Shown: positions 35,513-45,336 of the stretch, in pieces | Layout: the number at the start of each line of letters is the position of its first letter | Numbering within the stretch: position 1 is the stretch's first letter | Notes under the pieces: generated by a model | The model's database searches: none | What the model was told of the DNA's origin: nothing | The model's input: the letters and a program-made list of their open reading frames with translations, nothing else | Position numbers and translations under genes: made by a program | Source: Chryseobacterium paridis | Lineage (GTDB): Bacteria > Bacteroidota > Bacteroidia > Flavobacteriales > Weeksellaceae | Direction: 5' to 3' | DNA length: 64,000 nucleotides | Assembly: GCF_016595215.1 (NCBI RefSeq) | Contig: NZ_JAENHK010000008.1 | Location: 244,085 to 308,084 of the forward strand

Positions 35513-37195
35513 TTACAGTACGGCAGGGAGAATGAAATTCTCTATTATGTCTGTTATCTGCGGATGAGCATAATTTTGCCCATATGCACTTGCTGTGATG
35601 ACAATAACCAAAGGTTGATCCTTAAAAATCAGGATATAATTTCCGCCATTACCTGCACAATAAAATGCTTCCGCTTTTTTGCTGCCAGTGGTAAAGGTTT
35701 TGTTCCAAAAAAGATAACTATAATATTCCTCTTTTCGATCGGGTATCTGTACTTGTCTGGTGAGTGTTTTTGCAACCCAAGACTGAGGAATTATTTGTTT
35801 TCCATCCCATATTCCGTTATTCTTATACAGTTGTCCATACTTGGCGAAATCCAATGCATTCATACGAATACTTCCCGCTGTGTTTGGAATATTTTGAGGA
35901 GTATATTGCCACTTATAATTTTTAATGCCCAGTGGATGAAAGAGTTTTTCCTCTGCAAATTTTTCTAAACCCGATGGAGCAGATTTGTTGATGATATCTC
36001 CAAGAACGATCACCCCGGCAGTAAAATAATGCCACTTGCTTTTTAAGGCAGGATCATAAGGGAGATTCATTGTAAAATTGACCCAATTACTGGTTGGATA
36101 CATGTTTTCTTCATTCCCGAGAGAGTTCTCATTTCCATCATCACCATCAAACCCTGATGACATTGTTAGAAGCTCGTGGAGGGTTGCATTATCTTTGCCA
36201 GCTGGATATTGATAAGATTTTAAATCATAAAAAGCACTCAGCTTTTGATTTTCATCTTTAATTAAATGATTACCAATTGCGATTCCCATTAAAGTTGAGG
36301 CAAAAGATTTACCAACAGACCTTGGATCATGCAATGTGTTTCTATCCTCTCCATTGAAATATTCTTCTATTTGTAATTTTCCATCATTAATGACCACAAT
36401 GCTGTTAATTTTTTTTAAAATACCCTCATCAATAGACCTCTTCAACTCCTTTATTTTGTTTTCATTGAATTTTTTAGAGGAAATTTCAAAACCATTATAG
36501 GGAGAAGGTTTATTAAGCGTAATGTGATTGGTGTCAATCTTAGGGTGTCGCAGAACATTTAAAAGCAGTTCCCCTTTTGCCAATACATTACTCACTTTAG
36601 TTTCATTATTTGTATTAATGTAAGCACGGATTTCTAAACGGAGTGTATGCTGGCCATCTTGCAATGCTTTCTCTCCTCCATTTGCCATAAATCTGTTCCA
36701 AAAAGATTCGCTCCATGTACCCTGACCGTTGGTATTATTAATCAGTGGCCTGTTAAGTATCAAAGCGGTGTCTTGTACTTTCTGATAAGGTGCTCCAGGT
36801 AGAAGATTACTTCGATAGATTTCATGATTGTCTACCCACAATGTAAATTGGTAATTCCCTTTTTTAAACAATGAGTCTTTTGGTGTGTTCGGATCCAGTT
36901 CAGACTTATAATGGGTGAGTGGTTTATCGAATGAAGCAACGAAATAAAGATCATTCTTATTGGTTAAAGTATATTTTTTAAGGACATCGTTTTTTGAAAT
37001 CTGATTTAAATTTTTAAAAGATGAAAGAAAGAATACCTTTCCTATATTTTTAGAATAGAGTTCATTACCAGAACCTGATTTTTGAGATACATTCTTCTTT
37101 TGAGCATCTAATTGATTAAAAAATGCAGAGAAAATAAGAAGTAATACAATGATATTTTTCAAAATGTAGTTATTAATGTTTGGTACAAATTTCAC
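35513..37195 (-). CDS. serine hydrolase, class C beta-lactamase-like, secreted
   Basis: A 560-residue secreted protein. The N-terminal ~220 residues are an unassigned beta-rich domain. The C-terminal part is the beta-lactamase/DD-peptidase fold with SVGKSFASTLMG (SxxK), YTAGVIVLG in the YxN position, and a late FYCAGNGGNYI segment near the KTG position. No ATG fits: the frame opens at a GTG (37195), and a TTG at 37162 would give MKNIIVLLLIFSAF, a classical signal peptide, so the real start may be there. Likely an esterase or peptidase; antibiotic hydrolysis cannot be inferred. Confidence 0.8.
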   Translation of the reverse strand: MKFVPNINNYILKNIIVLLLIFSAFFNQLDAQKKNVSQKSGSGNELYSKNIGKVFFLSSFKNLNQISKNDVLKKYTLTNKNDLYFVASFDKPLTHYKSELDPNTPKDSLFKKGNYQFTLWVDNHEIYRSNLLPGAPYQKVQDTALILNRPLINNTNGQGTWSESFWNRFMANGGEKALQDGQHTLRLEIRAYINTNNETKVSNVLAKGELLLNVLRHPKIDTNHITLNKPSPYNGFEISSKKFNENKIKELKRSIDEGILKKINSIVVINDGKLQIEEYFNGEDRNTLHDPRSVGKSFASTLMGIAIGNHLIKDENQKLSAFYDLKSYQYPAGKDNATLHELLTMSSGFDGDDGNENSLGNEENMYPTSNWVNFTMNLPYDPALKSKWHYFTAGVIVLGDIINKSAPSGLEKFAEEKLFHPLGIKNYKWQYTPQNIPNTAGSIRMNALDFAKYGQLYKNNGIWDGKQIIPQSWVAKTLTRQVQIPDRKEEYYSYLFWNKTFTTGSKKAEAFYCAGNGGNYILIFKDQPLVIVITASAYGQNYAHPQITDIIENFILPAVL

Positions 37196-37342
37196 TTAAA
37201 AATCGGAAACAAAATAGAACAGAATTAACATTTGTCTTTAAAGTTTGTCATATCCTTTTGGTGATCAATTAAGATAATTATGATGAAAAATGGATTACAT
37301 TTGTTAGTACAACCAAGATCAATTAAAAGGTTGTAGGCGAAA

Positions 37343-38053
37343 ATGAAATTACCAATAATACATGGATATATAGACAGAAGGATATTAATCAATTTTACAG
37401 CTGATCCGGAAGTTGTAGAAAAAATGATTCCTTTTCCATTCAGACCCCATCTGTATAAAAATAAAGCAATTGTTGGAATTTGTCTGATCAGGCTTAAAAA
37501 TATAAAAGCGTTGGGGCTACCTGATTTTGTGGGTTTTGGTTCTGAAAACGGTGCCCACCGGATTGCTGTTGAATGGGATGAAAATGGTGAAGTGAAAACA
37601 GGAGTTTATATTCCGCGAAGAGATACTTCATCCAGAATAAACAGCCTTGTAGGAGGACGTATTTTTCCGGGTAAACATTATCATGCTCAATTCAATGTAA
37701 AGGAAGAAAATAAGAATTACCATATTGATTTTAAGAGCTCAGATCATCTTGAAACTTCAATCGATGCAACAGAAACAGAGGTATTCAGTACAAACTCCAT
37801 ATTCGGGACGTTGGAAGAGGCTTCTGCTTTTTTTGAGAAAGGGAACCTGGGATATTCTCCGAATAAAAATAAATTTGAAGGGCTGGAGCTTAATACTTAC
37901 AAGTGGGAAACGCAACCTCTCGAAGTATCAGGATTAAAATCTACTTTTTACGAAAACGAGAAGGTTTTTCCAAAAGGTTCTATAGCTTTTGATAATGCTT
38001 TGTTAATGACCCATATCGAACATACATGGAAAATGATGTCTGATAAAGTTTGA
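37343..38053 (+). CDS. DUF2071-like protein (acetoacetate decarboxylase-like fold)
   Basis: A 236-residue protein. The FTADPEVVEKMIPFPFRPHLYKN opening, GICLIRLKNIKA, YIPRRDTSSRINSL and GRIFPGKHYHAQF segments follow the DUF2071 pattern, a family that shares its fold with acetoacetate decarboxylase. The catalytic lysine of the true enzyme cannot be assigned, so the role is open. The next gene starts 27 bases later in the same direction. Confidence 0.72.
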   Translation: MKLPIIHGYIDRRILINFTADPEVVEKMIPFPFRPHLYKNKAIVGICLIRLKNIKALGLPDFVGFGSENGAHRIAVEWDENGEVKTGVYIPRRDTSSRINSLVGGRIFPGKHYHAQFNVKEENKNYHIDFKSSDHLETSIDATETEVFSTNSIFGTLEEASAFFEKGNLGYSPNKNKFEGLELNTYKWETQPLEVSGLKSTFYENEKVFPKGSIAFDNALLMTHIEHTWKMMSDKV

Positions 38054-38080
38054 TCTATATGTAAAATTAAATACAAAACT

Positions 38081-38416
38081 ATGTACAACGAAGAATTAGC
38101 AAATCGAATACGGGAAGCATTGATCGATGAAAAGGACGTTATCGAGAAGAAAATGTTTCAGGGTTTAAGCTTTATGGTAGATGATAAATTGTGCGTCGGG
38201 GTTCGTAATGATGAGATCCTTTGCAGAATTGATCCTGAAAAAGCAGAATTGGAACTGGAAAAAATATATTGCCGTCCGATGATACATGGAGAAAGAATTG
38301 CTAAAGGATATATTTTTGTTAGTGAAGCGGGATATCAACGAAGTAAGGATTTTCAATATTATATAGACCTCTGTCTCGATTACAATAAAATTGTACAGAA
38401 GTCCAAAAAGAAGTAA
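38081..38416 (+). CDS. TfoX/Sxy N-terminal-like protein
   Basis: A 111-residue protein with the TfoX N-terminal pattern: ELANRIREAL, EKKMFQGLSFMVDDKLCVGV and CRPMIHGERIAKGYIFV. TfoX of gammaproteobacteria activates competence, but single-domain homologues in Bacteroidota are uncharacterised. It probably shares a transcript with the preceding DUF2071 gene. Confidence 0.8.
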   Translation: MYNEELANRIREALIDEKDVIEKKMFQGLSFMVDDKLCVGVRNDEILCRIDPEKAELELEKIYCRPMIHGERIAKGYIFVSEAGYQRSKDFQYYIDLCLDYNKIVQKSKKK

Positions 38417-38551
38417 TATCTGCACATATACAGAAGAGACAGAAAAAGATACATCTATTTAGCAATCACCATAAACTGATTTAACCTTTTAATAAATTCC
38501 CCTTGTTTTCATAAAAGTTACCTATTTTTAGCATACCAAATTTAAAATACC

Positions 38552-40360
38552 ATGAAGATTAAGACTCCGATATATATTATCCTTGTATTTGGACTGTTTG
38601 CAAATTCTTTATCTGCACAAACAAATACGCAGTTAAAAAATGAAATTTCAAAAGTAGAATCAGGATTGATACCTGCTGTCCGGTTTCAGGGTGAGCCTAC
38701 CTGGACTATCGAGTCTAGAATGAAATATTATAATGTTCCTGCAGTCAGTATTGCTGTTATCAGAAACTCCAAAGTGATCTGGAGTAAGGCCTACGGTTTA
38801 GCCGATATAGAAAATAAAACACCTGCTACTACCCAGACATTATTTCAGGTAGCATCCATGAGTAAGCCTGTAAGTGCTTATGCAGCATTAAAGGAAGTGG
38901 AGCTTGGAAAAATAAATGCAGATGCGGATGTAAATACCTATTTGAAATCCTGGAAAATTCCAGATAATCAATTTACCAAAGAGAAAAAGGTCACTCTTAA
39001 AAATATCGTAAGCCACACTGCCGGTTTCACTGTAGGAGGTTTTCCTGGATATGAACCAGGGAAAGCTGTACCTACGCTTGTTCAGCTTTTGAATGGACAA
39101 AGTCCTGCTAACACCCCTGCAATTTTTGTGGATAAAGAACCAGGAAAGCCATTTCGTTATTCCGGGGGCGGATATTGTGTAATGCAACAAATGCTTATTG
39201 ATATTGAAGGTCAAGATTTCACTACGATCATGAAAGAGAGAGTGCTTGAACCATTGAATATGCAAAAGAGTACATACGCTCAACCTTTGCCAGAAGCTTT
39301 AGCTTCATCAGCAGCTACAGCATATGCTCAGAATGGGAATAAAGTTCCGGGAAGATATCATACCTATCCAGAGCAGGCACCTGCCGGTTTATGGACAACA
39401 GCAGAAGATTATGCCAAATTTGTTATAGACATTCAGAATACACTAAGTGGAAAAAGCCATACTATTATTTCTCACAAGATGGCAGAAGAATTTACAAGTC
39501 CTTTCATCGAACCTTTTGTAGGATTGGGCATCTTTCTTGAAAATAAAGACGGACAGATCTACTTCTCTCATGGAGGTTGGAATGAAGGGTTTTCCAGCCA
39601 ATTTACAGGAAGTAAGACAGGTGGTGATGGGATTGTGATTTTAACCAATACCAACAAACCTGATTTTATCAACGAATTACTTCGCTCAGTAGCTACCGTG
39701 TATCATTGGCCCAATTATATGGCACCTGTTGATAAAATTTTACCTTTAAATTCTAATGATTTAACCAATAATATAGGTCGTTACAGGCTTGATAAATATG
39801 GATTTTGTAAAGTTTATCAGGAAAAAGGAAAGCTGATGGCAATCAATAATGTAGAAGCTCCAGCAGAGCTCATTAAAGTAGGGGAAAACAGTTATGCCTT
39901 AAGGGATTGGGATTATAAAGTAACATTTAAAAAAGATGATAAAACAGGCAAGAAAGAGCTTGTTCAGATTTTGCTTGATAAGAAGACGATTCGATTAAGG
40001 GGCGAGCAAATGAGTAAAGATGAAAAAACACCTTTGGAACTGATCCTGGAAGGGCAATTTGAGAAAGGTGTTGAAGCTTATAAGAAAGCAAAAACTGATG
40101 ACCCCAATAATGAGCAGCTTTCTGAAGGCTCTATCAATGGGACAGGCTATGCCTTACTTCGACAAAAAGATTTCACAAAGTCCATTGATGTTTTCCGAGT
40201 AAATACAATATTATATCCCAAGAGTGATAATGTGTACGACAGCTTAGGTGAAGCCTATCTGAATGCGGGGCAGAAAGATAAAGCCAAAGAAAATTATCAA
40301 AAAGTATTAGAGATTAATCCTAATCATGAAAATGCAGCGAAGGTTCTAAAAACGTTATGA
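38552..40360 (+). CDS. serine hydrolase with C-terminal TPR repeats
   Basis: A 602-residue secreted protein (signal peptide ending SLSAQ). The beta-lactamase-like catalytic domain has ASMSKPVSAY (SxxK), RYSGGGY at the YxN position and FSHGGWNEG near the third motif. Around residues 480-602 two TPR units follow (EGQFEKGVEAYKKAK; NVYDSLGEAYLNAGQKDKAKENYQKVLEINP), which usually bind proteins. Such fusions are common in Bacteroidota and are mostly uncharacterised esterases or peptidases. No terminator was found; the 40361-40504 gap is AT-rich. Confidence 0.85.
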   Translation: MKIKTPIYIILVFGLFANSLSAQTNTQLKNEISKVESGLIPAVRFQGEPTWTIESRMKYYNVPAVSIAVIRNSKVIWSKAYGLADIENKTPATTQTLFQVASMSKPVSAYAALKEVELGKINADADVNTYLKSWKIPDNQFTKEKKVTLKNIVSHTAGFTVGGFPGYEPGKAVPTLVQLLNGQSPANTPAIFVDKEPGKPFRYSGGGYCVMQQMLIDIEGQDFTTIMKERVLEPLNMQKSTYAQPLPEALASSAATAYAQNGNKVPGRYHTYPEQAPAGLWTTAEDYAKFVIDIQNTLSGKSHTIISHKMAEEFTSPFIEPFVGLGIFLENKDGQIYFSHGGWNEGFSSQFTGSKTGGDGIVILTNTNKPDFINELLRSVATVYHWPNYMAPVDKILPLNSNDLTNNIGRYRLDKYGFCKVYQEKGKLMAINNVEAPAELIKVGENSYALRDWDYKVTFKKDDKTGKKELVQILLDKKTIRLRGEQMSKDEKTPLELILEGQFEKGVEAYKKAKTDDPNNEQLSEGSINGTGYALLRQKDFTKSIDVFRVNTILYPKSDNVYDSLGEAYLNAGQKDKAKENYQKVLEINPNHENAAKVLKTL

Positions 40361-40504
40361 TCACTAATTGGAATAATAAAAAATGGAGAACCTAGATCAG
40401 GTGCTTAGCATTCATTTCTGAATAATCTTTTTCTTTGAGGAAATATATAGTTAGTAAAAAAAGTCGTGATTTAATGTGATAAATAAAATATCATCCTTAA
40501 TTTT

Positions 40505-40535
40505 TTTGAATCCATTTTCATAAAGCTTAATTTTG
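40505..40535 (+). promoter_or_regulatory. Bacteroidota-type promoter of the ClC gene
   Basis: TTTG at 40505-40508, then exactly 19 bases, then TAATTTTG at 40528-40535. The start codon at 40560 lies about 25 bases after the -7 element, which gives a very short leader. Confidence 0.72.
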
Positions 40536-40559
40536 TAAAAAATTGAATTCATTTTGGTT

Positions 40560-41810
40560 ATGAAAAGGAAGCTAGTTCAAAGACATCACTATTTCAGATT
40601 AATTGTAGTATCAGTTATTATCAGTATTTGTGCCTCTTTTTTGGGGTATTCATTAAAGTTTATGACAGAACGTTTCCAAAAGTTATTATTCCACTTTGCT
40701 GAAAGGGAGAATTCATTATACTTTATTATTCTTCCAACAATAGGGATCACTGCCATTTATTTTTTGCGAAAATACCTTTTCAAGAACCGGAAAAATAAAG
40801 GCATTACCGAAATTTATAAAACAGTTGATCAGAGAAAAGACCATTTACCCTTATTTAAAATTCCATCCCATTATTTTAATGGATTTTTGACAGTGGTTTT
40901 TGGAGGCTCTACAGGCATTGAAGTTTCAACCGTGGTGGCGACAGCTACAATTGGAAATGCAGCATATGAGAGACAATTTTCTGCAAACATTTACAAGTTG
41001 GAATTGATTTGTGCAGGTGTTGTAGCTGGGGTAGCTATTTTATTTGGAAGCCCTATTGCAGGATGGCTTTTCGCAATGGAAGTTATTGCCAGAAAATTCA
41101 ACAAAACTCTTTTTATCAGTTGCACAGCGTCTGCTATAGTTTCAGGGATTTTCCTGTATTTTGTGAAGAGCGAGCCTTTGCTTCCTTTTGAGATCACAGG
41201 ATGGAAATGGTCAGCAGTTCCATTTTTTGTGCTTTTGAGTTTATTAGGAGGTGTTTTGTCAGTATATTTTACTTTTCTGGTTATTAGAATTAAAGATTTC
41301 TTTTCTGGGATTTCCAATAACTTTTTGAGAGTTAACCTTGGTGCTTTGATCGTGGGAGGAATGATTTTCTGTTTTCCATTTTTGTATGGAGACAGCTACC
41401 ATTCTCTTTCAGAAATCCTTACACATCCTGAAAGCTATTCCTTTTTTTTTCTTGCCTTTCTGATCTTCCTAAAACCGCTAGCTTCTTCATTAACGCTTGG
41501 AGCAGGAGGAGACGGTGGTGTTTTTGCGCCGAGTATTGTTGCAGGAGCATTTTTAGGATTTGCATTTGCCCTCTTTTGTAATACATTTTTTGGTACCTCT
41601 TTGGTTTATATGAACTTTGTTTTAGTAGGAGCAGCTGCTACTTTATCAGCTTCTATTTATGCACCTTTTACGGCATTATTCCTGGTTTGTAACCTTGCCC
41701 CGAATGGATATGTGCTATTTTTTCCTATTTTGATTGGGTGTCTTATTTCAAAAAATTTAGCTAAAAGGATTTTACCATATAATGTATATACCTATAATAT
41801 GAAAGCTTAG
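40560..41810 (+). CDS. ClC-type chloride channel/transporter
   Basis: A 416-residue membrane protein with many hydrophobic helices. The ion-path motifs are GGSTGIEVSTVV near residue 115 (in place of GREGP), GSPIAGWLFAMEV, and GGDGGVFAPSIVAGAFLG near 320 (the GxFxP motif). The ATG at 40560 is preferred over a TTG six bases upstream. ClC proteins move chloride, some in exchange for protons. Motif 1 differs from the usual GSGIP/GREGP forms. The C-terminal CBS domains of some homologues are absent. Confidence 0.9.
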   Translation: MKRKLVQRHHYFRLIVVSVIISICASFLGYSLKFMTERFQKLLFHFAERENSLYFIILPTIGITAIYFLRKYLFKNRKNKGITEIYKTVDQRKDHLPLFKIPSHYFNGFLTVVFGGSTGIEVSTVVATATIGNAAYERQFSANIYKLELICAGVVAGVAILFGSPIAGWLFAMEVIARKFNKTLFISCTASAIVSGIFLYFVKSEPLLPFEITGWKWSAVPFFVLLSLLGGVLSVYFTFLVIRIKDFFSGISNNFLRVNLGALIVGGMIFCFPFLYGDSYHSLSEILTHPESYSFFFLAFLIFLKPLASSLTLGAGGDGGVFAPSIVAGAFLGFAFALFCNTFFGTSLVYMNFVLVGAAATLSASIYAPFTALFLVCNLAPNGYVLFFPILIGCLISKNLAKRILPYNVYTYNMKA

Positions 41811-41840
41811 ATCATCAAAGATGGAAGAACAGTAAAAAAG

Positions 41841-42830
41841 AGATTGCTTCGTTCCTCGCAATGACATTGCGTTTGTGCTTCCCACAGATTACACGAATTT
41901 CACAGATTAAGATGACTAAAATTCAAACTTTGAGATAAATTCCCAATCGACCTAGGAAGCTGTAGCGTTAAGAAAATAAGTTCTGTGAACGTTAAGAAAA
42001 TTCTACTGTTCGAAGCGCGACAACAATGCCGAATCGGAAAACTCACAATGAATTCGCGCAAGTTTTAGAATTTTTAGTGAACAGAACTTATTTTTAGCGA
42101 AAGATTCCAGTCTTGAACTTTTGGTTCTTTTGTTTCAAGACAAAAGAATATGTAAAAAAAGATTGCTTCGTTTCTCGCAATGGGAGAGGATTTATCTCTC
42201 GCGGATTTAGCAGATTACGCAGATTTAAAAAAGCCCTATATTTCAACTTTGACGTCAATTCCCAATCGACCTAGGAAGCTGTAGCGTTAAGAAAATAAGT
42301 TCTGTAAACGTTAAGAAAATTCTACTGTTCGAAGCGCGACAATCATTTTGAATCGAAGAACTCAGAGTAAATCTCGCGCAAGTTTTAGAATTTTTAGTGA
42401 ACAGAAGTTATTTTTAGCGGAAGCTTCCAGTCTTGAACTTTTGGTTCTTTTGTTTCAAGACAAAAGAATATGATAAAAAAGAGATTGCTTCGTTCCTCGC
42501 AATGACATTTAGTTGATCTCGCACAGATTTCACGAATTTCACAGATTAATATGGCAAAAATTCAAACTTTGAGATAAATTCCCAATCGACCTAGGAAGCT
42601 GTAGCGTAAAGAAAATAAGTTCTGTGAGCGTTAAGAAAATTCTACTGTCCGAAGCGCGACAATAATGCCGAATCGAAGAACTCAGAGTAAATCTCGCGCA
42701 AGTTTTAGAATTTTTAGTGAGCAGAACTTATTTTTAGCGAAAGATTCCAGTCTTGAATTTTTGGTTCTTTTGTTTTAAGACAAAAGAACATATAAAATAA
42801 AAAAGATTGCTTCGTTCGTCGTAATGACCC
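41841..42830. repeat. tandem array A: three copies of a ~320 bp structured repeat
   Basis: Units begin at 41841, 42160 and 42482, with a fourth truncated start at 42804. Each unit has a GATTGCTTCGTTCCTCGCAATGAC head, an ATTTCACAGATTA segment, the conserved CGACCTAGGAAGCTGTAGCG, and a long hairpin (AATAAGTTCTGT / ACAGAACTTATT outer arms, AAAATTCTA / TAGAATTTT, GCGCGA / TCGCGC inner). It ends with alternative hairpins GTCTTGAA/TTCAAGAC and TTCTTTTG/CAAAAGAA. No protein is encoded. The whole 41811-42893 gap is this array plus short flanks. Confidence 0.88.
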
Positions 42831-42893
42831 CTGTCGTTTTTAACAATTGATAAATGCATCCCGAAACATAAACTTTAGTTTTGTACAAAAAAT

Positions 42894-43289
42894 ATGTCAG
42901 GAGAAACAGATTTGAAAATATTACTGCAAAATATGGAACCGGTATTGAATTCCGGGGAATATGTTTTTTGCAAAGTAGAAAGCTTGAATAAGATTCCAGA
43001 TATGGAAAAGCTCCTGTTTTTCTTTCGGGAAACAGAAGCAGTTACTGTTGTTTTGGAAAAATCGACTGCAGATAAATGGAATTTAGAATATGATTATATT
43101 TCTTCATGGATTACCCTGAACGTTCATTCTTCATTGGAAGCTGTAGGATTAACGGCCGCTTTTGCCAACGCTCTAAAACAGGAGAGTATTAGCTGTAATG
43201 TGGTAGCTGCTTATTTTCATGATCATATTTTTGTTGCGAAAGATGATGCTGAAAAGGCAATGTCAGCTTTAGTGAGACTAAGTATGTAA
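42894..43289 (+). CDS. ACT domain-containing protein
   Basis: A 131-residue soluble protein. The segment EYVFCKVESLNKIPDMEKLLFFF, then WITLNVHSSLEAVGLTAAFANALKQESISCNVVAAYFHDHIFVAKDDAEKA in parts, is the two-unit ACT fold of small stand-alone ACT proteins that bind amino acids. Its role is unknown. It is bounded on the left by repeat array A and is convergent with an AraC gene. Confidence 0.8.
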   Translation: MSGETDLKILLQNMEPVLNSGEYVFCKVESLNKIPDMEKLLFFFRETEAVTVVLEKSTADKWNLEYDYISSWITLNVHSSLEAVGLTAAFANALKQESISCNVVAAYFHDHIFVAKDDAEKAMSALVRLSM

Positions 43290-43336
43290 AGGTTTAACTT
43301 GGGCTTACATTCTCTTTCTTAACCCAATCATAATAG

Positions 43337-44254
43337 TCAGTTAAACAGCTCTCTAAAACCAAGTGGAGTCGTATTCGTCATTTTCTTAAAAAACTTGCTG
43401 AAAGACTGAGGATGTTCGAAACCCAGTTCATAGGCTATTTCACTTACACTATTGTTGGTTGTACTTAGTTTTTCTTTTGCCTTTTCGGTTAGTTTTTGAT
43501 GAATAAAGTATTGCGTGCTTTGTCCGGTAAGATTTTGAAGCAATGTTCTCAGATAGCCCGTTGAAATACTGAGTTGTTCTGAAATGTATTGAACAGTAGG
43601 AATTCCGTTATTTACGATCATTTCACTATTGAAGTAATGATTAAGAATTGTTTCAAGGCGTTCGAGAATTTCATGATGGGCTTTATCCCGGGTGATAAAC
43701 TGACGTTGATAAAAACGGTTGGAATAATTGAAGAGTGTTTCAAGTAAAGAAGCCATGATATCACTGCTGAATTGATCTGTATTGGTATTATATTCCTGGC
43801 GGATATTTTCTATTAATTGTTGGAGTATCTGCTCTTCATTATCAGAAAGGAAAAGGGCTTCATGTAGGGAATAATCAAAGAATTCATATTTCGTGATAGT
43901 TTTCGCGAGTGTTTTATTCCATAGAAAATCAGGATGGATCATCAGCATCCAGCCTTCTGCGGGGCGGAACTGTTCATCTCTTTCAATACGTAAGACCTGA
44001 TTAGGAGCCATAAAAAATAAAATTCCTTCATCAAAATCATAATCCTGCTGACCATATCTGTATTTATGGTTCATGTTTCTTTTTACAGAAAGGGTATAAA
44101 AATCAAATACGATGCTTTCACTTCCTTTTTGAGGTGGATTTTGCATATCTGCAAAATCGATTATGCTGATCAACGGATGTTTGGGCTTAGGTAAGCCACG
44201 CAAGGTATGAAACTGTGAAATGGTTTTGATTCTGATGGGTTCTTGTGATGCCAT
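43337..44254 (-). CDS. AraC-family regulator 1 (paired with SDR)
   Basis: A 305-residue regulator: an N-terminal ~180-residue cupin-like ligand/oligomerisation region and a C-terminal pair of helix-turn-helix units (TVQYISEQLSISTGYLRTLL; SVSEIAYELGFEHPQSFSKFFKKMT). It lies 81 bases downstream of the NAD-dependent epimerase-like gene and is probably co-transcribed with it. It is a clear paralogue of the protein at 46397-47305 across its full length, so the reductase-AraC arrangement occurs twice. Confidence 0.9.
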   Translation of the reverse strand: MASQEPIRIKTISQFHTLRGLPKPKHPLISIIDFADMQNPPQKGSESIVFDFYTLSVKRNMNHKYRYGQQDYDFDEGILFFMAPNQVLRIERDEQFRPAEGWMLMIHPDFLWNKTLAKTITKYEFFDYSLHEALFLSDNEEQILQQLIENIRQEYNTNTDQFSSDIMASLLETLFNYSNRFYQRQFITRDKAHHEILERLETILNHYFNSEMIVNNGIPTVQYISEQLSISTGYLRTLLQNLTGQSTQYFIHQKLTEKAKEKLSTTNNSVSEIAYELGFEHPQSFSKFFKKMTNTTPLGFRELFN

Positions 44255-44335
44255 AATCTTTTAAGATAAAAGAAAAGAATATGCCGATAAGCATCCAACA
44301 TATTCTTTCGTGATGTTATACAGTAAATTTACGAT

Positions 44336-45235
44336 TTATTCGGTTGGGAAATAGACATTGCCTTCTAATTCTGATAACAGGTCAATCTGATTGGGATGCC
44401 AGTCTAGTTTTTCCTGTGTAACAGTACTGGAAGCTTGAATATTGAACTTGGCAAAGTGGGTAAACCATGTAAAATGTTCAGCAACATCAGCCGCTGCTAT
44501 AGACTGTGTTGGCAGACCCAATTTTGAACCTATCATTTCAGCAATCTTTCTGAATTCAATTCCCTGTTCAGCCACGCCGTGATAGCGTGTTCCACTTCCG
44601 GAGTGTTTTTCCACGGCCAAACGGAACAGTTTTGCTGCGTCTTGGCGATGTACCGCCGGCCATAGATTATCTCCGTTTTCAATGTATGCAGAAAAACCTT
44701 TTGCTTTTGCAATACCTATCAGCGAAGGTATGAAACCAATTTTATCACCCAGATCATGAACTACAGGCGGAAGACGTACAACAGCTACTTGTACACCCGT
44801 CGCAGCAACTTTATCAGCAGCGAGTTCTGTTAGAATTCGAGGAATAGCATCACCTTCCGGATGGTCATTTTCTGTAACGATTCCGTGTTTTTGAATAATA
44901 CCGATTCCTGAAGTAATGATAAATGGTTTCTGTGTCCCTTTCAAAGCAGCACCGATCGTTTCAATAACCTGTCCATCCAGAATGCACATTTCTTTAAATT
45001 TACTGAAATCATGGATGAAACCAAGATGAACCACTGCATCAGCCATTTCTACTGCCTCCGTCAATGTTTCAGGTTGACTGAGATCACCGTAATATACTTC
45101 TACTCCAGACTCTCTTAATTTTTGGGCAGATTCTTCTGAACGAGCCAGACCCAGAACCTTGTGTCCCCCTGCTTGTAATTCTTTTACTGTTGCAGAACCT
45201 ATGAAGCCTGTGGCTCCTGTTACAAATACTTTCAT
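44336..45235 (-). CDS. NAD(P)-dependent epimerase/short-chain reductase-like protein
   Basis: A 299-residue extended-SDR protein: MKVFVTGATGFIGSATVKEL gives the Gly-rich Rossmann loop, DLSQPETLTEAV and DAVVHLGF follow, and the active site region is atypical, with no clear YxxxK triad visible. The start at 45235 places the Rossmann strand at residue 1; an upstream TTG adds seven residues. It resembles NAD-binding proteins of the NmrA/epimerase type. Its promoter region carries two GTAGCC direct repeats 21 bp apart. Confidence 0.85.
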   Translation of the reverse strand: MKVFVTGATGFIGSATVKELQAGGHKVLGLARSEESAQKLRESGVEVYYGDLSQPETLTEAVEMADAVVHLGFIHDFSKFKEMCILDGQVIETIGAALKGTQKPFIITSGIGIIQKHGIVTENDHPEGDAIPRILTELAADKVAATGVQVAVVRLPPVVHDLGDKIGFIPSLIGIAKAKGFSAYIENGDNLWPAVHRQDAAKLFRLAVEKHSGSGTRYHGVAEQGIEFRKIAEMIGSKLGLPTQSIAAADVAEHFTWFTHFAKFNIQASSTVTQEKLDWHPNQIDLLSELEGNVYFPTE

Positions 45236-45286
45236 TTTTATGCTTGTTTTTAACAATACAAAGTTGAAAAGAAAGCATTTTCTTTA

Positions 45287-45317
45287 TGTAGCCAGAACAC
45301 ACTTTGTTGTAGCCGGA
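45287..45317 (-). promoter_or_regulatory. two direct repeats TGTAGCC(A/G)GA, 21 bp period
   Basis: TGTAGCCAGA at 45287-45296 recurs as TGTAGCCGGA at 45308-45317. The 21-bp period puts both on the same face of the helix, as AraC-family operators often are. They lie 52-82 bases upstream of the SDR start. A matching arrangement is at 48440-48474. Confidence 0.6.
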
Positions 45318-45336
45318 AAATTGATTTTGTTTATTG

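Noticed and set aside
38081..38416. Competence regulator
   Set aside because: Only the N-terminal TfoX-like domain is present and no competence genes are nearby, so no such role is claimed.
38552..40360. Beta-lactamase resistance gene
   Set aside because: SxxK motifs are shared by esterases and peptidases; fusion with TPR repeats and the atypical YSG motif argue against a dedicated beta-lactamase.
41841..42830. CRISPR-like periodicity
   Set aside because: The repeat unit is over 300 bp, the spacer-like parts are themselves conserved, and no cas gene is near.
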